Source: JABSOG01 sp041583135
GTDB lineage: Bacteria; Pseudomonadota; Gammaproteobacteria; Enterobacterales; Alteromonadaceae
Assembly: GCA_041583135.1 (NCBI GenBank)
Contig: JBFHGJ010000031.1
Coordinates: 1 to 54,213, forward strand
Reading direction: 5' to 3'
Length of the DNA stretch: 54,213 nucleotides
Part shown: positions 47,201 to 54,213 of the stretch, one piece after another
Layout: each line of letters opens with the position of its first letter
Position numbering within the stretch: the first letter of the stretch is position 1
Notes under the pieces: model-generated
What the model was told of the DNA's origin: nothing
What the model saw: only the letters and a program-made list of their open reading frames with translations
The model's database searches: none
Position numbers and translations under genes: made by a program

Positions 47201-50200
47201 TGGCGCTAATGCCAGTAAGGCAAAGCGTAATGGCAGGTCTTTTGCCAGATCAAACGGCGTGCGGGTGACTTGGGCTATCGCCTCGTCAAGTTGTTGCGGC
47301 TCAACCGTTTGGTAAGTGACTGGCGGCGTCACTGCGTTCTGAATGTATTGTCTGGCATCGCCTTCATGCGCTTGATAGATTGCGCGCAGCACATCGTGGC
47401 GATTGACGATAGCGCCAACGGCCTTGGTAAAGGCATCAATGTTGAGCTGACCTGAAAGCTCAAAGGCGCCAGCGATATTATAACGGGCGCTGGCCCCTTC
47501 CATTTGGTCGATAAACCACAAACGTTGCTGGGCAAAAGAGAGTGGGTAGTGCGCAGCTGGAGCCACCTTGGTGATACTGCTGGTGGCCGGGGCGTTATCG
47601 GCTAAGGTGGTTTGCACCACTTCGGCCAGCGCTTTTATCGTTGGGGTTGCAAAGATCTGTCTAAGGGGCAACTGCACCGCGAGCTTTTCTTTTATCGCCG
47701 CCAAAAAGCGGGTGGCCAGTAAAGAGTGACCGCCGATGGCAAAAAAGTCCTCTTCAATGCCGACTTTATCTAAGCTTAAGATCTTTTGCGCCAGCTGACA
47801 CAAGGTATGCTCTAAGGCATTGGTCGGGGCAATATATTCGCCTCTGTCGAGCTTATCGCTTGCCGGTATGGGCAAGGCGTTGCGGTCGATTTTACCATTG
47901 GCACTTAGGGGCAGGCGCTCAAGATAAACATAATAGCTCGGCAGCATATAGTTCGGCAGGTTCTGGCTTAAATGCGGTTTGAGCGCCTCGGTTAAAGGCG
48001 CGGCCAAACGGCCCAGCTGTGGGTAGTTGGTTTGCACGCTCTGACGGTAAGGGGCCTGGGCGATTATCTGGGGTCTTTGACCTTGATAGAAGATCAAATC
48101 AAGGGCACCTAAATCGCTTTGTGACCAAGTGGCAACCCCTTGCCATTGCTGGCTTTGCGCCCACTGGAACAGGGTTTCAAGGGCCACCCCAGTGTTATCT
48201 ACATCGCTATCTGTGAACTGCTCTGGGCTCACTAGGTGCTCGCCATGCCAGCGCTTGAGGCCTTCGGCCAGCCAGAGATCTTTGGCCACTCGCAAATTGG
48301 GGTAACCGGCGATATACAGGCAGGGCGCTTGGGTTTGGGTTAGGCGCGCTTTGATGGCCTCATCGCTTTGCAATGTCTCGCCCCACTGTTCCCAGTCGAT
48401 GTTTTTGGTATTTTCGGGGCTTTGAGTATTTGCCCTGCGATGCACGATAACATCATAGCGATAGCGCAGCATTTCGTTGTTGTGAAAACCGCGCTTGACC
48501 AACATTTCAACATCGCAGTGGATGCCGCTAAAGTGATTGAGCTGGGCAAACCAGCTGGGGCTGATGAGCAATTCTTTTTCCTGCTGCACCGCGTATTGCA
48601 CTTTGGCCGCGAGGGTTTTTACGCTTTGCGCTTCGCTTAATTTGGCACTGAGTACCGCGCAGTTGTGACTGTCGAGTAAATCGAGGTTACGCACGTCACC
48701 AACAAACAGCTTACCCTCATCACTTAATAGCTGATAGGCGGTTGTAATGACTTGCTGCAAATAACGTCTGTTGGGGAAGTATTGCACCACGGAGTTGATG
48801 ACGATGACATCGAACTGAGCCAAATCGAGTTTTGCTACAAGGTTTGCAGCACTCAAGGCATCGCCTTGGTGCAAACTGACATGTGACCAGCCTTTGGCCT
48901 TTGTTTGGCGGGCAATGGTATCGAGCGCCGTTTGCGAAATATCGATGGCGTGCACCGCGTCAAAATGTTCGGCGTAGCGGTAAAGCAGCAAACCGGTGCC
49001 GCAGCCTATCTCTAAAATGCGGTTGGCTTTGGCTGGGTTTTTACAAGCTAAAATGCGCGTAACGGTGCCCTCTATCCACTCTAACATCTGCTCTTTGGCA
49101 ATCGCCTCGCCACTGTAAGAGCTGTTCCAGCCGCTTAAGTTGGTGTCAAATGCCACGCTTTGTTCGGTTTGTAGTGGCGCGTAGGCATCATCGAAAATGT
49201 CGGTCCACTGCTTGACTTGGGCATCGCTTAGGGCCTTGGCTTGGCTGTCGAGATACTCGCTGCTGGGGCAAATATAGGCGGCGAGCTGACGCTCTTCTGA
49301 GGTATCGCCAATCGGCAGTACCAAAGAGGTGGTAATGTCTTGGTGCTGGTTGATGGTGGCCTCAATCTCTCCTGGCTCAATGCGATAACCGCGCACTTTG
49401 ACCTGATTGTCCACTCGGCCGATAAACTCGATGGTATCGGGCCTGCCTTGGGCATCAACCTGTAACCGCCCTAAATCGCCGGTGCGGTAAAGCTTTTGCT
49501 TAAGCTCAGGGTGATAGAAGTAGCTTGCTGCCGTTCTTGCCGGGTCGTTGTAATATGCTCTGGCAACGCCGATACCGGCGATATGCAGCTGGCCTATCAC
49601 GCCGATAGGGCAGAGCTGGTCGTCTTTATCGAGGATAAAAAAGCGCTGGTTGGCCAAAGGGCGGCCGTAAGGGATGCTCTTAAGGTGCGAGGTATCTTGC
49701 TCGATAGGATAGTGAATCGACCAAATCGACCCTTCTGTCGCGCCGCCTTGGCTGTGTACCATACAGCCATCGAACACCTGCCATAAACGCTTAGGCAGGG
49801 TTGGCGGGATCCAATCGCCGCTTAAAATAAAATGTCTTACCGAGGCGCTACTGACTCTGCCGTCAAGCTCCAACTGCTCGGCGAGTAACACCGCTGAGGC
49901 CGGTGTGGTATCCCACAGGCTGATGTCATGTTGCTCTAGCAGGTTGAGCCAGTGCACCGGATCGTTGGCCAGCTCATCGGCTGGGAAAATAACCCTGCCA
50001 CCGACAGCCAATAAGCCAAAGATATCATAAACCGATAAGTCAAAACTGAGGGCAGAAACTGCCAAAATGCTGTCGCTGGCGCTCACATGATAACGCTGGT
50101 TGATGTCTAATAGGGTATTGACCGCTGAGCGGTGCTCAATGGCAACCCCCTTAGGTTTGCCGGTAGAGCCTGAGGTGAAAATAACATAAGCCAGTTGCTC

Positions 50201-52225
50201 GGTGGCCACGGCGCCTTGGTTTTGCTCAAGCCACTGCTTTGGGGAAAGAACAGGGCTTGGCGCTGTCGCTGGAAAAAGATGCTCGGCATGACAGCCTTCG
50301 ATGCGATGGGCGCTTTGGTCGATTAACACCCAATCACAGTTGGCGGCGCTAAGCACTCCAGCGCAGCGCTCATCGGGCCAAAAATGTTCCATCGGCAAGT
50401 AAGCACCACCTGCCATCATCACCCCTAAAGTGGCGGCGACCTGAGCGCGACCTTTGGCCATACGCACCCCAACAAGCGGTTCGGCAGGTAAGTGCAATGC
50501 CTGTAATTGCTGGCAAATGGCCAGTGCTTGGTGAAATAGCTCAAGGTAGCTCAGCTGGCCGTGTTCATCGACCACGGCAATCGCCTCAGGGGTGTTAATG
50601 ACCTGTTCGACAAACAGCTGGTGCATGGTGACATCCCGTGCAAAGTCCTGCTCGGTTTGGTTCCATTCAAGCAGTAATTGCCGCTCTTGCTCATGCAGTA
50701 AAGGGAGCGACTCCAAGGTTTGCTCGGGATTTGCCACAATGGCGGTGAGCAGCACCGCAAAGTTATCGGCCATGCGGTTGATACTGGCCGGTTTAAACAG
50801 GTCGCGGTTATACAACCATTGCAGCTGCAACTGGCCGTCAATGGGATAAATCTTAAGCTCTAAGTCAAAGCGAATGGTTGGCTTGGGCGCAACCAAGGCG
50901 CTGACTTCAAGCTGCGGCAGCGCGAGCGCTTGTTCACTGGCGTTTTGCAGCACAAACATCACCTGAAACAGCGGGTTGTGGGCCATAGAGCGCTGCGGGT
51001 TTAAGCGCTCAACCAACTGTTCGAACTGCACCTGTTGATGGTCAAAAGCCTGACTTATCATCGCTTTGTTGCCCGCTAATTGCTCGCTAAAGCGCTGTTT
51101 TGGCTCAAGCTCGCTACGCAGCACCAAGGTATTGACAAAAAAGCCGATGAGCGGCTCAAGCTCAGGCTGAGTTCGGCCTGCAACTGGGGTGCCCATCACG
51201 ATATCACGCTCGCCGCTATAGCGGCTTAACAACGTGGCAAAGGCGGTTTGCAACAGCATAAACAAGGTGACCCCTTGGGCTTTTGCCAAGTGTTCGAGCT
51301 GCTGGCTCAGTTGTGGGGTAATGGCCTGTTCGATGCGGGCGCCGTTAAAGGTTTGCTGGGCTGCCCTTGGGTGGTCAAGGGGCAGGTTGTGGCTTTGCGG
51401 CAGGCCGGCCAATTGCTGCTGCCAATAGTCAAAGGCAGGCTTAAGCGAGGGGCTTTGTTGTAGGCTTAATTGCCACTGGGCAAAGTCGGCATATTGCAAT
51501 TCAAGCGGTTCAAGGGCCTCGGTGTGATGACCGCTAAAGTGGCAATAAAAGTGGTTAAGCTCATGGGTCAGTACGCCAACCGACCAACCATCGGAGATGA
51601 TATGGTGCATGTTAAGTAGCAAAATATGGCTGTGTGGCGCGAGTTTTAATACCTTGGCCCTAAGCAAAATATCTTTTGATAAATCAAAGATATGGCTACC
51701 TTCTAAGGCGATGGCGCCGTCAATGGCTTGGTGTTGCTCGGCGGCCTCAAGGGCGCTGATATCGTCAAACTCAAGGGTAAAATCTACCGCCGCTTTTACC
51801 TGCTGGCTGACCGCTTTGCCTTGTTGGACAAACACCGTGCGTAGCGACTCGTGGCGGCTGATAATGGCGGCAAAGGCTTGCTCGGCCACTGCCACATCAA
51901 AAGGGCCGGTAATTTTGAGCGCGCTTGGCATATTGTACTGCGCGCTGCCGCCTTCGATTTGGTCGATAAGCCACAGCCTTGCCTGCGCCGGTGAGAGCAT
52001 CAGCGGTTGTTCATCTCTGGCGACCGCTGTGATGCGTTGCTCGGTTTGTGGCGCGTTTAACTGCGCAATATAGTCTATCAGCGCGGCTTTGTTGCTTTTA
52101 AGCTGCTCGATAAGCCAGCTCGGTGGCATGGTATCGAAGTTCACATCGAGATTGCCGTCATTGAGCGCGAGTTCTACGCCTTGCTCAGCGCAGGCGGCTA
52201 AAATTGATCTTAAGTCCATACTCAT
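41288..52225 (-). CDS. NRPS-2: TubC, C-A-MT-T, C-A-T, C-A-T
   Basis: 3645 residues. TubC docking domain (1-56). Module 1: C (MHHIISDGWS near 209), A (core FTSGSTGKPKG near 688, code DLYDISQIW, in the Cys/Gly-like clade with FDLSVYDIFG) interrupted by an N-methyltransferase (SAM loop near 1075), T (about 1498). Module 2: C (about 1688), A (core near 2164, code DASAVGVIT), T (about 2545). Module 3: C (about 2732), A (core near 3199, code DLQDLTQVV, with the YGPTETHVVT block), T (about 3581). The C domains begin LS(F/P)AQxRLW(F/L)ID and are LCL-like, fitting the lack of E domains. Carriers read GGHSLL. The C-terminal tail NASDDEWEF is an acidic docking motif for the TubC domain of NRPS-3. There are 2 bases to the NRPS-1 stop. 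Confidence 0.95.
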   Translation of the reverse strand: MSMDLRSILAACAEQGVELALNDGNLDVNFDTMPPSWLIEQLKSNKAALIDYIAQLNAPQTEQRITAVARDEQPLMLSPAQARLWLIDQIEGGSAQYNMPSALKITGPFDVAVAEQAFAAIISRHESLRTVFVQQGKAVSQQVKAAVDFTLEFDDISALEAAEQHQAIDGAIALEGSHIFDLSKDILLRAKVLKLAPHSHILLLNMHHIISDGWSVGVLTHELNHFYCHFSGHHTEALEPLELQYADFAQWQLSLQQSPSLKPAFDYWQQQLAGLPQSHNLPLDHPRAAQQTFNGARIEQAITPQLSQQLEHLAKAQGVTLFMLLQTAFATLLSRYSGERDIVMGTPVAGRTQPELEPLIGFFVNTLVLRSELEPKQRFSEQLAGNKAMISQAFDHQQVQFEQLVERLNPQRSMAHNPLFQVMFVLQNASEQALALPQLEVSALVAPKPTIRFDLELKIYPIDGQLQLQWLYNRDLFKPASINRMADNFAVLLTAIVANPEQTLESLPLLHEQERQLLLEWNQTEQDFARDVTMHQLFVEQVINTPEAIAVVDEHGQLSYLELFHQALAICQQLQALHLPAEPLVGVRMAKGRAQVAATLGVMMAGGAYLPMEHFWPDERCAGVLSAANCDWVLIDQSAHRIEGCHAEHLFPATAPSPVLSPKQWLEQNQGAVATEQLAYVIFTSGSTGKPKGVAIEHRSAVNTLLDINQRYHVSASDSILAVSALSFDLSVYDIFGLLAVGGRVIFPADELANDPVHWLNLLEQHDISLWDTTPASAVLLAEQLELDGRVSSASVRHFILSGDWIPPTLPKRLWQVFDGCMVHSQGGATEGSIWSIHYPIEQDTSHLKSIPYGRPLANQRFFILDKDDQLCPIGVIGQLHIAGIGVARAYYNDPARTAASYFYHPELKQKLYRTGDLGRLQVDAQGRPDTIEFIGRVDNQVKVRGYRIEPGEIEATINQHQDITTSLVLPIGDTSEERQLAAYICPSSEYLDSQAKALSDAQVKQWTDIFDDAYAPLQTEQSVAFDTNLSGWNSSYSGEAIAKEQMLEWIEGTVTRILACKNPAKANRILEIGCGTGLLLYRYAEHFDAVHAIDISQTALDTIARQTKAKGWSHVSLHQGDALSAANLVAKLDLAQFDVIVINSVVQYFPNRRYLQQVITTAYQLLSDEGKLFVGDVRNLDLLDSHNCAVLSAKLSEAQSVKTLAAKVQYAVQQEKELLISPSWFAQLNHFSGIHCDVEMLVKRGFHNNEMLRYRYDVIVHRRANTQSPENTKNIDWEQWGETLQSDEAIKARLTQTQAPCLYIAGYPNLRVAKDLWLAEGLKRWHGEHLVSPEQFTDSDVDNTGVALETLFQWAQSQQWQGVATWSQSDLGALDLIFYQGQRPQIIAQAPYRQSVQTNYPQLGRLAAPLTEALKPHLSQNLPNYMLPSYYVYLERLPLSANGKIDRNALPIPASDKLDRGEYIAPTNALEHTLCQLAQKILSLDKVGIEEDFFAIGGHSLLATRFLAAIKEKLAVQLPLRQIFATPTIKALAEVVQTTLADNAPATSSITKVAPAAHYPLSFAQQRLWFIDQMEGASARYNIAGAFELSGQLNIDAFTKAVGAIVNRHDVLRAIYQAHEGDARQYIQNAVTPPVTYQTVEPQQLDEAIAQVTRTPFDLAKDLPLRFALLALAPNQHVVAYAMHHIASDGWSMSRLVEELSYWYKHFCAPDTLAPLAPLAIQYQDYACWQRAFLQGDNLKHQLCFWQQKLQGLPQLHKLPTDKPRPAVQSFAGGKHEIVIATELTAHLQQLAKSQGATLFMLLHSAFSLLLSRYSEQSDIVVGTAIAGRVQPELEPLIGFFVNNLVLRANCDSHIRFNRFLAQNRQFILDAYQHQHLPFEVLVEHLQPARNLSYSPLFQVMLILQNIDEAAFDMPGLTMTPRPNKDTMAKFDLELNVIEYPDKLVMQFSYNADLFYPQTIERMAQNFGVLLKGIVDNPQATLADLPIVSALEKQMQLSHFNPATSAFDPDATIIAWFEKTAAQHSDNIALVHGDNSLSFGELDAKANRLANVLQAQGVSHGQFVGLCLERGIDIVVALLAILKVGAAYVPIDPKAPMTRIEHMLADAKVGLMLSQTGLSDTFALGDTKVLNVDEKCLADYPTQRPQRTLSGQDLAYLIYTSGSTGLPKGVMIEQAALVNSIASDIAIFDVKPHSRVLHMVSLNFDAATSHLFFSLCSGATLYLYDQQQDKLDLMHYAKHHQISHTALPVSVLAAQEKIDVPSLTTLVVGAEHCPEPLADYWSQGRRFFNVYGPTETTITATYADYHKPGQRNTIGQPIRNFTAYVLDNQRRMLPIGAIGELYIGGVGVGRGYLNRPELTEQVFLSDPFSPNTDARMYKTGDLVRYTPQGYLQFIGRVDHQVKVRGFRIELGEIESCLNRLDEVASTVVIAKATEARSDDKQLIAYVVLTDQNEQNRQIGAIVRQLGAVLPEHMVPAQFVTLDKMPLTVNGKIDRAALPEPSGSAQLQTPYVAPRDEFETAMADIWQQLLGAERVGIEDNFFSLGGHSLLATRVLAKVRQRCQYTVPLKLLFEHPTVAALCQAVKGLESSNQLPPVSAHNATGPQPLSFAQQRLWFIDQLEGNSSQYNIPAALKLHGPLEISRLARALSTIIERHHILRTRFFKAADGTPMQQVQSQWQFDLALEEGVDYRQAMALDATTPFDLSQDLMLRAKLLRSGNDEHVLLLNLHHIAADGWSIGALVNELNSLYGGHGELPELSVQYADFALWQRQYLTEQVLDEQLTYWQQQLADLPAVHNLPSDHVRPPRQSYRGRIYRQVIDTALTAKLNALAQAESSTLFMLLHGALSTLIHRYSGDKDIVIGTPQAGRHDSAIEPLIGFFTNTLVLRSDFSKNTHQPNRLADILAHSKTTILAALNHQQLPFELLVEKLNPQRSLSHNPLFQIMLVLQNNAMSELHLGEVSYSPITPEVSSTQFDLNLNINEIDGRLYVNWQYACDLFEQATISQMAEHFAQLLEAFSADLEQPLSAIALNSDPQLQQWQYGPTLEPQQQSLVEVFEQRVDSTPANLALIHTEQLSYAELDGRVNYQAQRLIDHGVVPGDIVCLYAERSVEMFIGLLAILKAGAAYLPFDPILPQAQLITRAQLASPKAILVGPSLAAKEIGAMGDMPALIINQQSSSVRPNVALSANHSAFVLFTSGSTGEPKGIEMGHGALINMINAMRAQHPQLTEQGRVLQFGSIGFDLSFQELFLTITSGSALQLIDEATKPDMAALAALINRQQLTILDLPYAVLQALCEYCNEADMLLPSVKVMLSTAEELKVTKQIRQYFKRHQQHYPQPLLINQYGPTETHVVTSIELTGDPDSWPQLPGIGKPIANTSCLVLDEYGHPVPKGVYGELYLGGVNLAKGYLNRPELTAERFIDLDGARFYRSGDWVRWLDGGNLGYQGRMDNQVQLRGFRVELGDIEACLLRHPQVEKAIAMIIDGQLCAYAESANSDSLALTQWCKGQLPDYMVPQQLLVLTRFALNANGKVDRKALPSPTALSPDGEPPQGETETELAAIWQALLGIEREITRQDNFFALGGHSLLITRLSAKVQAKWQLQLPISAVFEQQQLSALAQWLDEQRLLAQGVGDNSADNASDDEWEF
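48030..49230 (-). other. N-methyltransferase domain inserted in the module-1 A domain of NRPS-2
   Basis: The insert begins QWTDIFDDAYAP and carries the SAM loop ILEIGCGTGLLLYRYA (about residue 1075) and the FDVIVINSVVQYFP block that marks NRPS N-methyltransferases. It sits between A8 (RVDNQVKVRGYRIE) and A10 (LSANGKID), the usual place. Predicts N-methylation of the amino acid loaded by this module before condensation. Confidence 0.88.
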
Positions 52226-52227
52226 TC

Positions 52228-54213
52228 CTACAAAGTCAATGTGTTCTTCTTGGTGGATTGTTGTTGCAGTACCTGTTTTGCGGTGTCGCTGTCACTGTGG
52301 TTGCGGGCCATCTGCTGGCCAATATGCGCCGCTAAGGCGCACAGTCTGCTATCGGCGAAAAATGCCGAAAAGCCGATATCAACGGCAAAGTGCTGCTTGA
52401 TGCGGCCAAACAGGCGGGTGGCCAGTAACGAGTGACCACCGATGGCAAAAAAGTCATCTTCGGTGCTGATGGCCTGTTGTTCGAGCAATGACTGCCAGAT
52501 CTCAAGCAGGCTGCGTTCAATATCGTTGGTGGGCGCAACCAGCGTTTTTTGCTGCTGGCGTTTGGGGATCTGCGCCAGCGCCTTACGGTCGAGCTTGCCG
52601 TTTTGTGTCAGTGGCAAGGCGGCCAAGTGTTGGATGTCATCAGGCTGCATATAATCGGGCAACTGGCCTTTGAGCCACAGGGCAATGTCGTCACACTCCG
52701 CTAAGCTTGTGACGCCGCAAACAAAGGCCGCAAGGCTCATTTGCTGGCTGCTGTCGCCACAGGCGATGACCGCTGCCTGTTTGACCAAAGGGTGTTGCTC
52801 TAGCACATGGCTGATATGGGCCAGTTCCACCCTAAAGCCGCGGATCTTAATTTGGTTGTCGGCGCGGCCGAGATACTCGACGTTGCCATCTGGCAGGTAG
52901 CGACCTAAATCGCCGGTCAGATAAATCTGGCCATCGCCAAAGGGGTTGGCGATAAAGCGCGCTTGGGTGAGGGCTTCATCGTTCATGTAGCCAAGGGACA
53001 AATGACAGCTGCGCATACCGATTTGGCCAACCTCCCCAAGAGCGCAAGGCTGCATGGCCTGATTGAGCAGCAATAACTGACAGCCGTCGATGCCATGGCC
53101 TAGGGGCAGCACTTGGTTTTGCTGTTGTGGCTTGGCAAGGTGATAGCTGACGGCGCGGCCGGTTTCGGTTGAGCCATAGAGGTTAACAACCTGCATGTTA
53201 GGGGCGATGGCGCTAAAGCGATTGAACTGATCTTGAGTGAGCACCTCACCGACAAAAAAGCCGCGTCTTAGGCTGGCAATAGGCCGCTCGCTGATGGCCA
53301 AAAGCTGCTCACCTAAACTTGGGGTTAAATGTACCACGCTTATCTGATGTGCCCTTAGCCAATCGGGCATCGCAGGCGTGCCCATCAAGTGATTGGCTGG
53401 AATATGCAGGCAGGCCCCTAAACACAGCGGGGTAAACATATCGCGCTGTAGTGGGTCGTGCACCAAACCTGAGAGCAGGGCAAAGTTATCTTGCGCGCTT
53501 AGGGCAAAGCGTTTGGCAAAGCTTGGCATAAAGCTGCTAAGCGAACTGTGACGGCCCATGACGGCTTTGGGTTTGCCTTCGGTGCCTGAGGTAAAGGCGA
53601 TGTAGGCAAGGCCATCGGCGCTCACGGCTACCGGGGTAAACTCATGCTCCGCTGACTCATCGTCTTTTGCTTCAACAGCGACTTGGTTTAGCTCAATCAG
53701 CACCTTGGCTGGCACTTGGGCAAGCTGTAAATCGAGCATGGCCTGTGGCGTGGTTTTACTGAGCATCATAAAGGCGGCGCCTGCTTTTAAGCAGCCCAGC
53801 GTTGCCACTATCAGCTGTGGCGTGCGCTCGGTAAAGATCCCAACCACATCCCCACAGACAACCCCTTGTTGTTGCAGTGTGCTGGCAAAGTGATTGCTCA
53901 AGCCATCAAGCTCGCCATAGCTGATGCTGACATCTTCACCTTGGCTGTTTTGATAGACCAAGGCGGTGCGGTTTTTATCTTGAGCGGCAAAACGCTCGGC
54001 GACACTGACAAAGGGGCCATCAAGGGCAATCGGTGCTTGTGGGTTTGGCAGCGTCTGAGGCTCGGTACGTAGCGGATATTGGCCACAGGCTAAGCCTGAG
54101 TCGGCTGCGATAAGCTTAAGTAATTGCACATATTGGCTTAGCAGCAACTCAATGGCGTCGCGACTTAACAGCGCACGGTTGAAGTTGCAGTGGAACTGCA
54201 CTCCAGCTGGGGT
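52228..54213 (-). CDS. NRPS-1 (5' end beyond the window): end of C domain, Lys2-like A domain, carrier
   Basis: At least 661 codons are visible, and the frame stays open to the window edge. The first residues (FHCNFNRALL..YVQLLKLI) are the end of a condensation domain, so the gene starts further right; the GTG at 54201 is internal. The A domain differs from all others here. FTSGTEGKPKAVMGRH, SGLVHDPLQRDMFTPL, VVHLTPSLG and RRGFFVGE closely follow fungal alpha-aminoadipate reductase Lys2. The code read by eye is DPRHFVLR. Pro236 and Arg239 are the residues that in Lys2 and ACV synthetase hold an alpha-carboxylate while a distal carboxylate is activated. A carrier with GGHSLLA and a polar C-terminal tail (SDSDTAKQ..) follow. 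No reductase domain follows, so this is a normal elongation module. Confidence 0.92.
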   Translation of the reverse strand, partial: TPAGVQFHCNFNRALLSRDAIELLLSQYVQLLKLIAADSGLACGQYPLRTEPQTLPNPQAPIALDGPFVSVAERFAAQDKNRTALVYQNSQGEDVSISYGELDGLSNHFASTLQQQGVVCGDVVGIFTERTPQLIVATLGCLKAGAAFMMLSKTTPQAMLDLQLAQVPAKVLIELNQVAVEAKDDESAEHEFTPVAVSADGLAYIAFTSGTEGKPKAVMGRHSSLSSFMPSFAKRFALSAQDNFALLSGLVHDPLQRDMFTPLCLGACLHIPANHLMGTPAMPDWLRAHQISVVHLTPSLGEQLLAISERPIASLRRGFFVGEVLTQDQFNRFSAIAPNMQVVNLYGSTETGRAVSYHLAKPQQQNQVLPLGHGIDGCQLLLLNQAMQPCALGEVGQIGMRSCHLSLGYMNDEALTQARFIANPFGDGQIYLTGDLGRYLPDGNVEYLGRADNQIKIRGFRVELAHISHVLEQHPLVKQAAVIACGDSSQQMSLAAFVCGVTSLAECDDIALWLKGQLPDYMQPDDIQHLAALPLTQNGKLDRKALAQIPKRQQQKTLVAPTNDIERSLLEIWQSLLEQQAISTEDDFFAIGGHSLLATRLFGRIKQHFAVDIGFSAFFADSRLCALAAHIGQQMARNHSDSDTAKQVLQQQSTKKNTLTL

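Noticed and set aside
21914..52225. Numerous 60-160 residue frames antisense to the NRPS genes
   Set aside because: They are shadows of long, well-conserved coding regions and none has a ribosome site together with a recognisable domain.
14628..54213. Insertion sequences, integrases or tRNA genes marking a genomic island
   Set aside because: None seen on either strand; the right border is outside the window.

Overview
This window comes from a gammaproteobacterium. The Entner-Doudoroff operon, the AmtB and YwbE sequences, the NtrC/sigma-54 style amtB promoter and the wHTH-TolB regulator all point to the Alteromonadales (Shewanella, Ferrimonas or Gallaecimonas-like). I would not name a genus from this evidence. 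The left quarter looks like ordinary chromosome. The right three quarters (about 14.68 kb to the window end) is one leftward NRPS operon that runs off the right edge.

Left part. A leftward operon zwf-pgl-edd-eda-gap (8055 to 2327) encodes the oxidative entry to the Entner-Doudoroff pathway plus a GAPDH-type enzyme that takes the triose phosphate onward. Downstream on the same strand lies a TonB-dependent outer-membrane receptor of the NosA/OprC type (2122 to 53), closed by a clear terminator at 1-35. A near-perfect 25-bp palindrome overlaps the predicted zwf transcription start. No hexR gene is adjacent. Then come a small zinc-ribbon protein, a MarR-family regulator, an amtB ammonium channel with two NtrC-like sites and a sigma-54 promoter, a YwbE-type protein, and a membrane-anchored winged-helix regulator with a periplasmic beta-propeller. 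Two small exported proteins (13568 and 14155) flank an AT-rich stretch carrying three copies of an unusual 19-bp repeat.

Right part. Reading leftward from the window edge, four NRPS genes are nearly contiguous: NRPS-1 (partial; C end-A-T), NRPS-2 (C-A-MT-T, C-A-T, C-A-T), NRPS-3 (6455 aa; four C-A-T-E modules, the last A domain interrupted by a PRMT-like methyltransferase) and NRPS-4 (C-A-T-TE). They are followed by a SyrD/PvdE-type peptide-export ABC protein and a PaaK-like adenylating ligase, and then a strong terminator. Nine A domains are visible. The three complete large NRPS proteins start with a TubC-type docking domain. Hand-read specificity codes give, in order: Lys2-like/alpha-aminoadipate type (DPRHFVLR), an N-methylated residue (DLYDISQIW), unknown (DASAVGVIT), unknown (DLQDLTQVV), D-Ala (DLFNNALTY), D-Thr (DFWNIGMVH), D-Ala-like (DIFNNALVY), a D-aromatic-like residue carrying the PRMT-like methylation (DAITMAGVC), and a last residue with Lys239, possibly acidic (DAKNIGAIN), before release by the thioesterase. 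The C-domain types agree with this: those after E domains look like DCL and the others LCL. The product is therefore a peptide of at least nine residues with four consecutive D-residues and two different methylations. I do not recognise it as a known compound.
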